This document shows positions 16,956 to 27,237 of a stretch of 64,000 nucleotides of DNA, in pieces. Numbering within the stretch: the stretch's first letter is position 1; every line of letters begins with the position of its first letter. The notes under the pieces were generated by a model. It saw only the letters and a list, made by a program, of their open reading frames with translations, was not told where the DNA came from and ran no database searches. The position numbers were made by a program, and so were the translations under genes. This DNA comes from Segatella paludivivens DSM 17968 = JCM 13650 (GTDB taxonomy: Bacteria; Bacteroidota; Bacteroidia; Bacteroidales; Bacteroidaceae), in the NCBI RefSeq assembly GCF_000373185.1, contig NZ_KB890630.1, positions 1 through 64,000 on the forward strand, read 5' to 3'.

Positions 16956-18803
16956 ATGAGACAACTTACAGACGAAGAAATTACTATCCTTGAAGACCGC
17001 AGCTGTTGGGCTGAGGACTGGACCAACGTTCACGTGTCTGAAGATTTCAAGCCTAACTACATGCATCGCGTGATGCTGTACGGACAAATAAATATAGGTG
17101 CTTTCGACAAGAATATAGAAGTGAGTCGTGGATTTCTTAAACACTCAGGTATAAATAATGCTACATTGCGTAATGTCACTGTCGGCGATAACTGCCTGAT
17201 AGAAAATATCGGCAGCTTTATCAACAACTACACTATCGGTGATGACTGTCACATAAGTAATGTCAGTTCAATGGAAACCACTGAAGGCGCTACATACGGA
17301 GAAGGTAATCTTATATCTGTTCTAAATGAAGTCGGTGACGGAAACGTAATTCTGTTCAGTGATTTAAACAGTCAGTTTGCCGCTTTCATGGTAAAGCATT
17401 TTGGTGATAAAGCCCTGAAAGATTCCATTCGTCGTCTCATAAACGAAGAAGTTGCTCGTAACCGCCAAGACCAGGCATGCATCGGCAACAACGTAAAAAT
17501 TGTAAACACAAAAGAAATCACCAATACTGTAATCAACGATGATTGCGAGATAAATGGTGCAGCCCGATTAAGTGACTGTACAATCCTTAGTTCTCCTAAC
17601 TCAAATGTATATATCGGTACTGGAGTAATCTGTGAGAACTCAATCATCAGCGAAGGCTCAAGCATCATCAACAGCGTGAAGATGCAAGACTGTTTTGTAG
17701 GCGAGGCGTGCCAGATAAGCAACGGATTCACAGCTTCATCAAGCGTATTTTTTGCCAATTCATACATGAGCAACGGAGAGGCTTGCGCCGCATTCTGCGG
17801 TCCGTTTACAGCCAGTCATCATAAGAGCAGTCTATTAATCGGCGGAATGTTCTCTTTCTATAATGCAGGAAGTGCTACGAACTTCTCAAACCACGCCTAC
17901 AAAATGGGGCCAATGCATTATGGAGTTTTAGAAAGAGGAACGAAAACTGCAAGTGGTGCTTACGTATTGATGCCTGCAAACATTGGTACGTTCTCAGTAT
18001 GTTTCGGCAAACTGATGTACCACCCAGATACACGTAATCTTCCTTTTTCATACCTGATAGCCTACGGTGACACGATGTATCTGTCTCCAGGAAGAAACAT
18101 CACAACAGTAGGATTGTATCGTGACATCCGCAAATGGCCTAAGAGAGACGTAAGAGCAATAGGAAGTCAAAAAAGTATTGTAAACTTTGATTGGTTGTCT
18201 CCATTTTCAGTAGGTGAGATACTAGAAGGCAAGGCTATTCTTGAAAAACTCCTTGACGCTAGTGGAACAAATGTTACAGCTTACACATATCATAATTATG
18301 TTATAAACGCCGAATCTCTGAATAAGGGAATAAAATACTACGACATAGCACTTCGCATTTATATGGGAGCAGTGTTGAAACGAGTTGTAAAGCGTTTTGG
18401 AGCTATTGAACCTCCTACCGACAACATAGGATTAGGTAAGTGGAACGATCTCAGCGGTCTTCTACTGCCTGAAAGTGAGGAATACCGTTTGTTAGAGGAT
18501 ATCAAAAGCGGAGACATTGAAACTATACAAGATGTTATAGAACGATTTAAAGAGATTAACGACAATTATCGTGAGTATCAATGGGCATGGACATATAAGA
18601 TGATACTTGACTACTACAAACTCGACGAGATAACAGAAGTCGACGTGGAACGTATCCGTATAGACTATGTTAAGGCACGCCGAGCATGGATTGCCGAAAT
18701 AAAGAAAGACGCAGAGAAAGAGTATGCCATGGGCGACGTTGAGGAACACGTGCTTGATGACTTCATCAACAATCTGGATCACGAAATAGATTTTGAAAAC
18801 TAA
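16956..18803 (+). CDS. DUF4954 family protein (left-handed beta-helix)
   Basis: 615 residues; matches what I recall of DUF4954 (PF16314), common in Bacteroidales and of unknown function. The first 330 residues contain hexapeptide-like turns (NATLRNVTVGDNCLIENIGSF, then INDDCEINGAARLSDCTI), which suggest a left-handed parallel beta-helix as in LpxA-type acyltransferases and sugar nucleotidyltransferases. The C-terminal third is helical and charged. No signal peptide, so cytoplasmic. Sits between hflX and an M16 peptidase with spacings of 12 and 10 bases, so probably co-transcribed. Substrate not predictable. Confidence 0.8.
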   Translation: MRQLTDEEITILEDRSCWAEDWTNVHVSEDFKPNYMHRVMLYGQINIGAFDKNIEVSRGFLKHSGINNATLRNVTVGDNCLIENIGSFINNYTIGDDCHISNVSSMETTEGATYGEGNLISVLNEVGDGNVILFSDLNSQFAAFMVKHFGDKALKDSIRRLINEEVARNRQDQACIGNNVKIVNTKEITNTVINDDCEINGAARLSDCTILSSPNSNVYIGTGVICENSIISEGSSIINSVKMQDCFVGEACQISNGFTASSSVFFANSYMSNGEACAAFCGPFTASHHKSSLLIGGMFSFYNAGSATNFSNHAYKMGPMHYGVLERGTKTASGAYVLMPANIGTFSVCFGKLMYHPDTRNLPFSYLIAYGDTMYLSPGRNITTVGLYRDIRKWPKRDVRAIGSQKSIVNFDWLSPFSVGEILEGKAILEKLLDASGTNVTAYTYHNYVINAESLNKGIKYYDIALRIYMGAVLKRVVKRFGAIEPPTDNIGLGKWNDLSGLLLPESEEYRLLEDIKSGDIETIQDVIERFKEINDNYREYQWAWTYKMILDYYKLDEITEVDVERIRIDYVKARRAWIAEIKKDAEKEYAMGDVEEHVLDDFINNLDHEIDFEN

Positions 18804-18813
18804 AAAACATAAC

Positions 18814-21717
18814 ATGAGACTTAGAATTATTTTAGCGTCTATAGTTTTGACAATGGCTTCAACAGCCATAGCCAAGGACTATCACTACACCACCGTCAAG
18901 GGAGATCCGATGCAAGCACGCATCTACACCTTGGACAACGGTTTGAAGGTCTATCTGAGCGTAAACACAGAAAAGCCACGTATTCAAACTTATATTGCAG
19001 TACGTACAGGAAGCCGCAACGATCCTGCAGAAACAACAGGACTAGCTCACTATCTAGAGCACCTTATGTTTAAGGGCACAACACATTTTGGTTCTTCTAA
19101 TCTTCAGAAAGAAGCACCCCTACTCGATTCTATACAAAACAGATTTGAGATCTACCGAAAGATTACTGATGCTGCAAAACGCAAAGCATACTATCACCAG
19201 ATAGACTCAATATCACAAGTTGCCGCAAAATATAATATCCCTAACGAATATGATAAGCTAATGGCTTCTCTAGGAAGTGAGGGCAGCAATGCATATACAA
19301 GCAACGACGTTACATGCTATGTTGAGGACATACCTGCAAACGAAGTTGACAATTGGGCAAAAGTTCAGGGCGACCGTTTCCAGAATATGGTTATACGTGG
19401 TTTCCATACCGAACTTGAAGCTGTGTATGAGGAATTCAATATATCACTTTCAAACGACGGAGAAAAAGAATATGACGCACTTAACGCTATTATATTCCCT
19501 AAACATCCTTATGGAACACAGACTACGATTGGAACACAGGAGCATCTGAAGAATCCATCAATATTAAATATAAAAAATTACTTCAACCGCTATTATGTGC
19601 CTAACAACATAGCTATATGTATGGCTGGCGACATGAATCCAGATGAGGTAATTGCTACTATTGACAAATACTTCGGTGACTGGAAAAAGAGCGACAATCT
19701 TTCACGCCCAGAATATGCACCAGTAAAAAATCTAACTGCTGCTGTAGATTCAACGGTTACTGGTCTTGAGGCGGAAAACTTGATGCTTGGCTGGAAAGCT
19801 AATAAAGCGAGCGATTTGCAATGCGACACTCTTGACGTTATTAAGTCAATTCTATATAATGGTCAAGCTGGTATGTTCGATCTGAACCTAAACCAGAATA
19901 TGAAAGTACAATACGCCGCAGCTGGGTTTGAGAACTTAAACGATTACAGCGAGTTTCTTCTACAAGGAGGACCTAAAGAAGGTCAGAAGTTAGAAGATGT
20001 ACGCGCATTGATGCTTGAGCAGATTGAAAAACTGAAGAAAGGCGAGTTCAGCGATGACCTCATTCCTTCAGTCATAAACAATATGAAACTCAGCTATTAT
20101 AACTCTCTACAAAACAACAAGGACCGTGCAAACAAATTCGTTGAATCATTCATCAATGGTATTGACTGGAAGGACCAAGTAGATAGACTTGACAGAATTT
20201 CAAAACTTACAAAGAAAGATATTGTTGACTTTGCCAACAAATTCTTCGGCAACAACTATGCATGCGTCTACAAGCGCATTGGAGAAGACAAGAATCAGAA
20301 GAAGATTGACAAGCCGCAGATTACCGCAATCCCTACAAACAGAGATAAAAGCAGTCAATTCCTACGTGATGTAACATCATCAGAGGTTAAGCCTATCCAA
20401 CCTAAATTCATTGATTATAAGAAAGATCTTACATTCGGAAAGACTAGTAAGGGACTTCCAATTATAATGAAACAGAATGCCGAAGACAAGTTGTTTAATC
20501 TGCAAATGAGATACGAATTTGGAAACGAAGCCGACGTAAGATATTCACACGCAGCCAACTATCTTGATTTATTAGGCACAGACAAGATTAGTGCAGAGCA
20601 GGTAAAGCAACAGTTCTACAAACTTGCATGCAACTTCGGAATCAATGTTAACGGAAAGACAATAACAGTGTCATTAAGCGGACTTGCTGAGAACATGCCA
20701 CAAGCTGTAGCTCTTGCTGAGAATGTATTAAAGAATGCAAAGGTTGACACTACAGCATGGCAAAACTATGTAGCAATGGTACTGAAAAACCGTGAAGATA
20801 CTAAGAAAGAGCAGAGGAGCAATTTCACAGCTGCTAAAGCTTACGGTATGTATGGAACATATAATAATGTGACAAATGACCTCACTGCTGACCAGTTGAA
20901 GAATACAAATCCAGCTAGTATGTTAGCATTGATTAAGAAACTCAGCAACTACAAACACACAGTTTTATATTATGGTCCTGCAACAGAAAAGCAGTTAGAC
21001 AACCTTATCACAAAGGAGCATAAGACTGCAACAAAGTTAGCTGACGTACCAGTGAACAAGCCATACATGGAGCAACAGACTCCAAAGAATGAAATACTTC
21101 TAGCCCCTTATGATGCTAAAAACATCTACATGACGATGTATCATAACGAAGGTAAGAAGTTTAATCCAGCTGAAGCTCCTGTTGCAGCTGTATTCAACGA
21201 GTATTTCGGTGGTGGAATGAACACGGTTGTATTCCAGGAGCTTCGTGAAGCACGTGGACTGGCATACAGCGCAAGCGCATACTATTATAATATGCCAATA
21301 AAGAACCACACACAATATGGAACAACATTCATCATCTCACAAAACGACAAGATGATGGACTGCATACGTGTATTCAATGAGATTATTGATACTATTCCAC
21401 AAAACGAAGCCAACTTCAATCTAGCTAAGCAAAGTCTGCAAAAGCAACTTGCAAGTATGCGTGTTACAAAGATGAATATCATTAACTCTTATCTAAACGC
21501 AAAGGAAAAAGGATTGGACTACGACATCAACAGTAGAATATATAATGCGCTTCCATCTGTAACTCTCAAAGACATCGTTGACTACGAGAAGCAGAACATG
21601 GCTAGCAAACCATATCGATATATCATACTAGGTGACGAGAAGAACCTGAATATGAATGCATTAGAAAAGATTGCACCAATAAAGCGCATCTCTACTAAAG
21701 ATATATTCGGTTATTAG
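18814..21717 (+). CDS. M16 family zinc peptidase, two-repeat form
   Basis: 967 residues. The ATG at 18814 starts a signal peptide (MRLRIILASIVLTMASTAIA), so the enzyme acts in the periplasm or at the outer membrane. The N-terminal M16 unit has the inverted zinc motif HYLEH (79-83), with the third ligand Glu in ELEAVYEEFN. The C-terminal unit (from about 530) lacks HxxEH but keeps the R/Y pair region (ELREARGLAYSASAYYY), as in double-length M16B proteins. A helical insertion after the zinc motif (about 95-150) is usual in Bacteroidota homologues. Substrates are probably short peptides. Starts 10 bases after the DUF4954 stop. Confidence 0.9.
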   Translation: MRLRIILASIVLTMASTAIAKDYHYTTVKGDPMQARIYTLDNGLKVYLSVNTEKPRIQTYIAVRTGSRNDPAETTGLAHYLEHLMFKGTTHFGSSNLQKEAPLLDSIQNRFEIYRKITDAAKRKAYYHQIDSISQVAAKYNIPNEYDKLMASLGSEGSNAYTSNDVTCYVEDIPANEVDNWAKVQGDRFQNMVIRGFHTELEAVYEEFNISLSNDGEKEYDALNAIIFPKHPYGTQTTIGTQEHLKNPSILNIKNYFNRYYVPNNIAICMAGDMNPDEVIATIDKYFGDWKKSDNLSRPEYAPVKNLTAAVDSTVTGLEAENLMLGWKANKASDLQCDTLDVIKSILYNGQAGMFDLNLNQNMKVQYAAAGFENLNDYSEFLLQGGPKEGQKLEDVRALMLEQIEKLKKGEFSDDLIPSVINNMKLSYYNSLQNNKDRANKFVESFINGIDWKDQVDRLDRISKLTKKDIVDFANKFFGNNYACVYKRIGEDKNQKKIDKPQITAIPTNRDKSSQFLRDVTSSEVKPIQPKFIDYKKDLTFGKTSKGLPIIMKQNAEDKLFNLQMRYEFGNEADVRYSHAANYLDLLGTDKISAEQVKQQFYKLACNFGINVNGKTITVSLSGLAENMPQAVALAENVLKNAKVDTTAWQNYVAMVLKNREDTKKEQRSNFTAAKAYGMYGTYNNVTNDLTADQLKNTNPASMLALIKKLSNYKHTVLYYGPATEKQLDNLITKEHKTATKLADVPVNKPYMEQQTPKNEILLAPYDAKNIYMTMYHNEGKKFNPAEAPVAAVFNEYFGGGMNTVVFQELREARGLAYSASAYYYNMPIKNHTQYGTTFIISQNDKMMDCIRVFNEIIDTIPQNEANFNLAKQSLQKQLASMRVTKMNIINSYLNAKEKGLDYDINSRIYNALPSVTLKDIVDYEKQNMASKPYRYIILGDEKNLNMNALEKIAPIKRISTKDIFGY

Positions 21718-21762
21718 AAAACTGCAAAATTTAAACACATATTATAAATATTATCAACAAAT

Positions 21763-23418
21763 ATGGCAAACAAAGTTGAGTTCAAGTATGCTCCTATGTT
21801 CCAGGTGGGCAAGGATGATACTGAATATCGTCTTCTAACAAAAGAGGGTATTACAAAAAGTGAGTTTGAAGGTAAACAGATTGTAAAGGTTTCAAAAGAA
21901 GCACTGACACTTCTTTCACAACAGGCATTCCACGATGTGGAGTTTATGCTTAGACGTGAGCACAACCTACAGGTAGCCGAGATTCTGAAAGATCCAGAAT
22001 CAAGCGAGAATGATAAATATGTAGCACTTCAGTTCCTGCGCAATGCAGAAACAGCAGTAAAGGGAGTTCTTCCTTTCTGTCAGGATACAGGTACTGCAAT
22101 CATCCACGGCGAGAAAGGTCAGCAGATCTGGACAGGCTTTGAAGATGAGGAAGCTCTTTCACGCGGTGTCTACAACACCTTTACTGAAGACAACCTACGC
22201 TATTCACAGAATGCGCCACTAAACATGTATGATGAGGTAAACACAAAGTGTAACCTCCCTGCACAGATTGACATCGAAGCAACAGAAGGTGCAGAATATC
22301 GTTTCATCATGGTTGCCAAAGGTGGTGGTTCTGCAAACAAGACATACTTCTACCCTATGACAAAGGCTACAATACAGAACGAGGGAACTCTTCTGCCATT
22401 CCTTGTTGAAAAGATGAAGAGTCTTGGAACAGCAGCATGTCCTCCTTATCACATCGCATTCGTAATTGGCGGAACATCAGCTGAAAAGAATCTTCTTACA
22501 GTTAAGTTGGCTTCTATCAAGTATTACGACAATCTTCCTACAACAGGCGACGAAACAGGTCGTGCTTTCAGAGACATTGATCTTGAGAATAAACTTCTTG
22601 ATGAAGCTCATAAGATTGGTCTTGGTGCACAATTCGGAGGTAAGGCTTTAGCTCACGATATCCGCGTTGTACGTTTGCCTCGTCACGGTGCTAGTTGTCC
22701 TATCGGTATGGGTGTTTCTTGCTCTGCTGACCGTAACATTAAGGCTAAGATCAATGCTGACGGTATCTGGTTGGAGAAGATGGATACAAATCCATCAGAA
22801 CTAATTCCTGCTGAATATAGCAAGCCAGGAGAAGGTGTAAAGGGTATTGAGATAGATCTAGACAAGGGAATTGACTCAGTTCGTAAAGAACTTGCAAAAT
22901 ATCCAGTATCTACACGTGTAAACCTCAAGGGTACAATCATTGTTGCTCGTGACATCGCACATGCAAAGCTTAAAGCCCGTCTTGATGCAGGAGAGGATAT
23001 GCCACAGTATTTCAAGGATCATCCAATTCTATATGCTGGACCAGCTAAGACACCAGAAGGATATGCTTGCGGTTCAATGGGTCCAACTACAGCAAATCGT
23101 ATGGATCCTTATGTAGATGAATTCCAGGATCACGGTGCAAGTCTTGTCATGATAGCAAAGGGTAACCGCACACAGGCTGTTACAGACGCATGCCAAAAAC
23201 ACGGAGGTTTCTATCTAGGAACTATCGGTGGTGTAGCAGCTGTACTTTCACAGAGTTCAATCAAGAGTATTGAATGTGTTGAATATCCAGAACTAGGAAT
23301 GGAAGCTATTTGGAAAATCGATGTTGAAAACTTCCCTGCCTTTATTCTTGTAGATGACAAGGGACATGATTTCTTCAAGGAGCTTAAGCCTTGGACAGCT
23401 TGTAGCTGCAACAAATAA
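21763..23418 (+). CDS. fum: Class I (iron-sulfur) fumarate hydratase
   Basis: 551 residues, the length of E. coli FumA/FumB (548). Interconverts fumarate and malate using a [4Fe-4S] cluster. In Bacteroidales this runs mainly from malate to fumarate, feeding fumarate respiration to succinate. N-terminal Fumerase domain with PFCQDTGTA (cluster Cys), [11 protein letters not shown] and [18 protein letters not shown]-terminal Fumerase_C domain from about 370 with [12 protein letters not shown] and [14 protein letters not shown]. Last gene of the hflX run, 45 bases after the M16 gene, closed by a strong terminator. Confidence 0.95.
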   Translation: MANKVEFKYAPMFQVGKDDTEYRLLTKEGITKSEFEGKQIVKVSKEALTLLSQQAFHDVEFMLRREHNLQVAEILKDPESSENDKYVALQFLRNAETAVKGVLPFCQDTGTAIIHGEKGQQIWTGFEDEEALSRGVYNTFTEDNLRYSQNAPLNMYDEVNTKCNLPAQIDIEATEGAEYRFIMVAKGGGSANKTYFYPMTKATIQNEGTLLPFLVEKMKSLGTAACPPYHIAFVIGGTSAEKNLLTVKLASIKYYDNLPTTGDETGRAFRDIDLENKLLDEAHKIGLGAQFGGKALAHDIRVVRLPRHGASCPIGMGVSCSADRNIKAKINADGIWLEKMDTNPSELIPAEYSKPGEGVKGIEIDLDKGIDSVRKELAKYPVSTRVNLKGTIIVARDIAHAKLKARLDAGEDMPQYFKDHPILYAGPAKTPEGYACGSMGPTTANRMDPYVDEFQDHGASLVMIAKGNRTQAVTDACQKHGGFYLGTIGGVAAVLSQSSIKSIECVEYPELGMEAIWKIDVENFPAFILVDDKGHDFFKELKPWTACSCNK

Positions 23419-23445
23419 GCAAACTTATCATTAAGATAAATAATT

Positions 23446-23481
23446 AAAAGAGAACTTTCCAAGATGGAAAGTTCTCTTTTT
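23446..23481 (+). terminator. Terminator after fumarase
   Basis: A 15-base arm (23446-23460) pairs with 23466-23480 around the loop AAGAT; the core is GAGAACTTTCC/GGAAAGTTCTC and the right arm runs into TTTTT. A textbook intrinsic terminator. Confidence 0.9.
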
Positions 23482-23536
23482 GTTTAAATGCATTCTCATA
23501 TACAAATTCTACAAAAAGCATTATAATGAAAGTTTT

Positions 23537-23568
23537 TTTGGTAGTATGACATTATTTAATTACTTTTG
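23537..23568 (+). promoter_or_regulatory. Promoter of the thiamine uptake operon
   Basis: TTTG (23537-23540), 20-base spacer, TACTTTTG (23561-23568). Full consensus, placed so that transcription starts about 15 bases before the riboswitch. Confidence 0.75.
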
Positions 23569-23588
23569 CATCGACATAAAGAAATTAA

Positions 23589-23671
23589 TGTCAAGGGGTG
23601 CTACCGCTATTGCGGATGCTGAGATCAGACCCATGGAACCTGAAACGGATAATGCCGACGCAGGAACGACA
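23589..23671 (+). promoter_or_regulatory. TPP (THI-box) riboswitch
   Basis: Contains the conserved segments in order: GGGGTGC (23595-23601), GCTGAGAT (23618-23625), ACCC, GAACCTGA (23656-23663), GGATAATGCC and GCAGGAA. TGTC (23589-23592) and GACA (23668-23671) can close the first stem. The aptamer senses thiamine pyrophosphate. In Bacteroidota it controls outer-membrane and inner-membrane thiamine uptake genes, exactly the two that follow. The stretch from here to the ATG at 23763 (about 90 nt) is the expression platform; no obvious terminator is seen, so control may be translational. Confidence 0.95.
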
Positions 23672-23762
23672 ACAAAATCCACGAGTTTATTTCTATAATA
23701 GTACCCTATCGCAAACAGACGATAACGTAAGACAAAAATTTAGGTATTAACAAATAAGCTTA

Positions 23763-26129
23763 ATGAAAAAAGATTTAATTATCATTGCAGCTTTGTTAGC
23801 CACTGGCGCTACAAAGGCTGAAACAACAGATTCCGTAAAGACGGTAAACCTACAAGATATTGTTGTCAACGGAGTAAGAGCGCAGAAAAACGCTCCCTAT
23901 GCTGTAGCTAACATTAACCAAGAGAAACTTGAAACATTCTCTAAGACTGGTCAGGAATTACCTTTTCTATTGGCTCAAACACCAGGTGTAATAGGTTGGG
24001 GAGAAAACGGATTAGGTACAGGAACAGCTCATCTTCGCATTCGTGGTGCGGCTGATTCCAGAATAAACGTAACTCTTGACGGAGTTCCTTTGAACTCTCC
24101 TGAAGACCAGACTGTTTTCTGGGCAAACATGAACAGTTATGCAACGCTTATACGTAGTGCACAGATACAACGTGGTATAGGAACTTCAACAAATGGCGAC
24201 GGAGCTTTTGGTGGAACAGTATCATTGGCAACACTAGCACCATCGTATACTCCAAGTTTTGAACTAACAGGTTCGTACGGTTCATACAATACATACAACA
24301 CTGGAGCGAACTTTTCTACAGGACTTATGGGGAAACATCTTATATTTGATGGTGCATACCATGAGACAGCTACAGATGGATACATTCACGGAACAGGCGG
24401 ACGTTCTGGTTCATATTATGGTGGACTAACATGGATAGGCAACAATTTTCAGATAAGATACAAAAACATTGGTAACTTCGAGAAAACAGGTCAGGCTTGG
24501 AATGGAGTCACTGCTGGTGACAACGATATGTCACTCATGGACTACGGTGTGAAGACATATAAAGATATGTACGAAGCTGGCCTTGGCAAATTTAATAATC
24601 TTTACGAAGCTCTGAAATATGACGATAAAGGTAATTTTGCAAAAGATGCTAATGGGAACTACATAACTGAAAGATACAAAATGAATGATGGAAGTTATTG
24701 GGATAAGACCACGGATAATTATTATCAGAACCATAATATTCTTTCTGCAGTATGGCAACCAAGCGAACATTGGAGTCATAACATTGCTATACACTATACT
24801 TACGATTATGGATATTATAAGGAGTTCCGTCCAAATAACAAACTTAAGAAATTTGGACTTCCAAACTTCACTACTTCAGACGGAGAAACTGTAAAGAAGA
24901 CCGACTTTGTTCGTAAGAAAGGACTAACAGGAAACACTTACGGAGCCATATACAACGTAAACTATAATGATGGAACATGGAATGTAACAGGAGGTGTAAA
25001 CCTACAGCAGTTCCACGGAAATCATTTTGGTGATATTACCTATATTGCCAACCAAGAGATGGAGAACAAATATTTTTCTAACGGAAAATATAAATATTAC
25101 GATTCAGATGCTCATAAATATGATTACAGTGGTTTCTTCAAAGCAGACTATCACTTCAATAATTATTGGGATGCTTTCATGGATATACAGTTGCGACTTG
25201 TTGAATACAAGACAAATGGTATCAATGACAAGTTTTTAAGCAACAGCGACGGAACATATAGCAACCAAAGACTTGATATTAACGAACATTACAACTTCGT
25301 GAATCCAAAGGCTGGTATCACTTATATGAACAATGGCCATAAGGCTTATGCCTCAATTGCATATAGCAACCGTGAGCCTGAGCGTAATAACTTCACAGAT
25401 AACGGAAGTTATCCTTTCCCTACCCCAGAACGTCTTACTGACATTGAACTAGGATATGAATACACTGGTAACAAATGGTACGCAGGAGTAAACCTGTACT
25501 ACATGGGTTACAGCAATCAATTTGTACAGACTGGTGCAAAGAGTGACATCGGCGAGAACCTTACAACAAACGTAAAGAGTTCTTATCGCATGGGAGCAGA
25601 AATAACAGCTGGTTGGAGTCCTTTGTCATGGTTGACCTTTGAAGGCAACGCCGCACTTAGCAAAAACAAGATCAAGAACTTTGATGAATCTGCAAGTGTA
25701 GACTGGGATGATTCATACCGTACAATACACTATGACAACTCTACCCTAGCCTTCTCTCCTTCAACGATATTAAACGGATTTGTGAATATCCACTATCGTG
25801 GCGCACAAGCAATATGGCACACTAACTTCGTAAGCAGTCAATATCTTGACAATACACAGAACAGCGACCGTTCACTGCCTTGCTATTCACAAACAGATAT
25901 TAATCTAAATTATACATTTAAGATTTCAAAGAAAGTGATTGGTATGAAAGAATTAATTATTGGTGCAAACTTCAATAATATCTTCGACCGTCACTATGCT
26001 TCAAGTGGATGGGTATACTCATCAATCATAGACTCATACAATCATCCAAATGAAAATCGCTATTATCAAATAGGATTCATTCCTAATGCAGGATTTACCG
26101 CTATGGGATATATAACACTAAAATTCTAA
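23763..26129 (+). CDS. TonB-dependent receptor, probable thiamine/thiamine-phosphate transporter
   Basis: 788 residues with a signal peptide (MKKDLIIIAALLATGATKA). The TonB-box-like segment (about 25-35, LQDIVVNGVRA) is followed by a plug domain (LPFLLAQTPGVIGWGENG; HLRIRGAADSRINVTLDGVPLN) and a 22-strand barrel ending in FTAMGYITLKF, with a terminal Phe as required for outer-membrane assembly. It lacks the N-terminal carboxypeptidase-like extension of SusC proteins, so it is a vitamin/metal type receptor. The TPP riboswitch upstream and PnuT downstream (overlapping by one base) assign it to thiamine uptake (inference from context). Confidence 0.92.
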   Translation: MKKDLIIIAALLATGATKAETTDSVKTVNLQDIVVNGVRAQKNAPYAVANINQEKLETFSKTGQELPFLLAQTPGVIGWGENGLGTGTAHLRIRGAADSRINVTLDGVPLNSPEDQTVFWANMNSYATLIRSAQIQRGIGTSTNGDGAFGGTVSLATLAPSYTPSFELTGSYGSYNTYNTGANFSTGLMGKHLIFDGAYHETATDGYIHGTGGRSGSYYGGLTWIGNNFQIRYKNIGNFEKTGQAWNGVTAGDNDMSLMDYGVKTYKDMYEAGLGKFNNLYEALKYDDKGNFAKDANGNYITERYKMNDGSYWDKTTDNYYQNHNILSAVWQPSEHWSHNIAIHYTYDYGYYKEFRPNNKLKKFGLPNFTTSDGETVKKTDFVRKKGLTGNTYGAIYNVNYNDGTWNVTGGVNLQQFHGNHFGDITYIANQEMENKYFSNGKYKYYDSDAHKYDYSGFFKADYHFNNYWDAFMDIQLRLVEYKTNGINDKFLSNSDGTYSNQRLDINEHYNFVNPKAGITYMNNGHKAYASIAYSNREPERNNFTDNGSYPFPTPERLTDIELGYEYTGNKWYAGVNLYYMGYSNQFVQTGAKSDIGENLTTNVKSSYRMGAEITAGWSPLSWLTFEGNAALSKNKIKNFDESASVDWDDSYRTIHYDNSTLAFSPSTILNGFVNIHYRGAQAIWHTNFVSSQYLDNTQNSDRSLPCYSQTDINLNYTFKISKKVIGMKELIIGANFNNIFDRHYASSGWVYSSIIDSYNHPNENRYYQIGFIPNAGFTAMGYITLKF

Positions 26130-26737
26130 TGGATTTTATACTCGCACACGGATTAGATATATTTACAACGATACTCGGGCTAGTTTACATCTGGCTTGAG
26201 TATCGTGCTAGTATATTACTATGGATAATCGGCATTATCATGCCAGCACTTGACATCTGGCTATACGCAAGTCATGGATTATATGGAGACTCTGGCATGG
26301 CTGCTTATTACACAATAGCCGCCATATATGGATATGCAATATGGAAATTCGGCAAGAAGAACGGACAAAAGAAAGGCGAAGTATTACCAATTACTCACAT
26401 GAGAAAGAAGCTATTCATTCCAGCTACAATCTTCTTTTTCATTGCATGGGGAATAATATATTGGATTCTGAAAAATTATACAGATTCAAACGTGCCTGTG
26501 CTTGACGCATTTACAAACGCTATGAGTTTCGTTGGGTTGTGGGCTTTGGCAAGAAAGTATGTAGAACAATGGCTATTCTGGATTTTAGTTGATGCAATCA
26601 GCTGTTATCTCTATATTTATAAAGGACTTCCATTCAAAGCAATTCTGTATGGTTTATACGTCTGTATAGCGATAGCAGGATATTATAAATGGAGGAAATC
26701 AGCTATTGATGTGAATTTATCAAGAGAACGTAGATAG
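26129..26737 (+). CDS. pnuT: PnuT-type thiamine transporter (PnuC family)
   Basis: 202 residues, about seven hydrophobic segments, matching the PnuC fold (vitamin facilitators related to SWEET transporters). It carries the family features WLEYRASILLWIIGII near the N-terminus and WLFWILVDAISCYLYIYKG near residue 150. PnuC itself carries nicotinamide riboside; the TPP riboswitch and the co-transcribed receptor point to the thiamine paralogue PnuT. Its ATG shares one base with the receptor stop (TAATG), giving coupled translation. A thiamine pyrophosphokinase, often third in such operons, is not present here. Confidence 0.9.
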   Translation: MDFILAHGLDIFTTILGLVYIWLEYRASILLWIIGIIMPALDIWLYASHGLYGDSGMAAYYTIAAIYGYAIWKFGKKNGQKKGEVLPITHMRKKLFIPATIFFFIAWGIIYWILKNYTDSNVPVLDAFTNAMSFVGLWALARKYVEQWLFWILVDAISCYLYIYKGLPFKAILYGLYVCIAIAGYYKWRKSAIDVNLSRERR

Positions 26738-26776
26738 TTAATACTGTTATAATTCTTAAAATATTATCATAATAAC

Positions 26777-26807
26777 TTGATAAATTGAAAATAATACTAT
26801 ATATTTG
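26777..26807 (+). promoter_or_regulatory. Promoter of a candidate small RNA after pnuT
   Basis: TTG (26777-26779), 20-base spacer, TATATTTG (26800-26807). Good Bacteroidota match with no protein gene following. Confidence 0.6.
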
Positions 26808-26813
26808 CAATTG

Positions 26814-26968
26814 ATATGTAATTATATCAAATACAAATAGAAAATAATTTTTCGCATATATATTACAAGTTTGGCAGAACTCGTGAGAAAGAAGTCAAAC
26901 ACACTTGAGTTAATTTATTTTAGTAAATACCTAGCGCCGGAATCGTGAGATTGCAGCGCTATTTTTTT
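26814..26968 (+). ncRNA. Candidate small RNA of about 155 nt
   Basis: Bounded by the promoter at 26777-26807 and an intrinsic terminator ending at 26968. The middle can fold: CAAG-TTTG (about 26866-26873) pairs with CAAA and CTTG (about 26897-26908), enclosing a loop with CTCGTGAG. The terminator hairpin also has a GTGA tetraloop. I do not match it to SRP RNA, tmRNA, RNase P or 6S. The terminator might instead serve pnuT alone. Confidence 0.45.
26932..26968 (+). terminator. Intrinsic terminator after pnuT / candidate small RNA
   Basis: TAGCGC (26932-26937 region) pairs with GCGCTA (about 26956-26961), with an inner stem AATC-GTGA-GATT, followed by seven T. Mismatched bases between the two stems make an internal loop. 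Confidence 0.75.
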
Positions 26969-27237
26969 GTTCATATTGCGTACAATAGATAAAGCAAACT
27001 AATCACAGAAAAATCATAGCATAAACGAATTAGAAACAAATATTCTAGTAGATTCTAAGCCATTTATATTTTACGGCAAAAGGTTTGAATATTAATGACA
27101 AATAATTACCTTTACATTACTATCCTAATCATTGAAAAATGAAAAAATTAAAAATGTTTGAAAAAACATACATAACATACATAAAACGTATAAATATTTT
27201 ATAATCAGCAAGTTTACTAATGTATGATAGAGCAACA

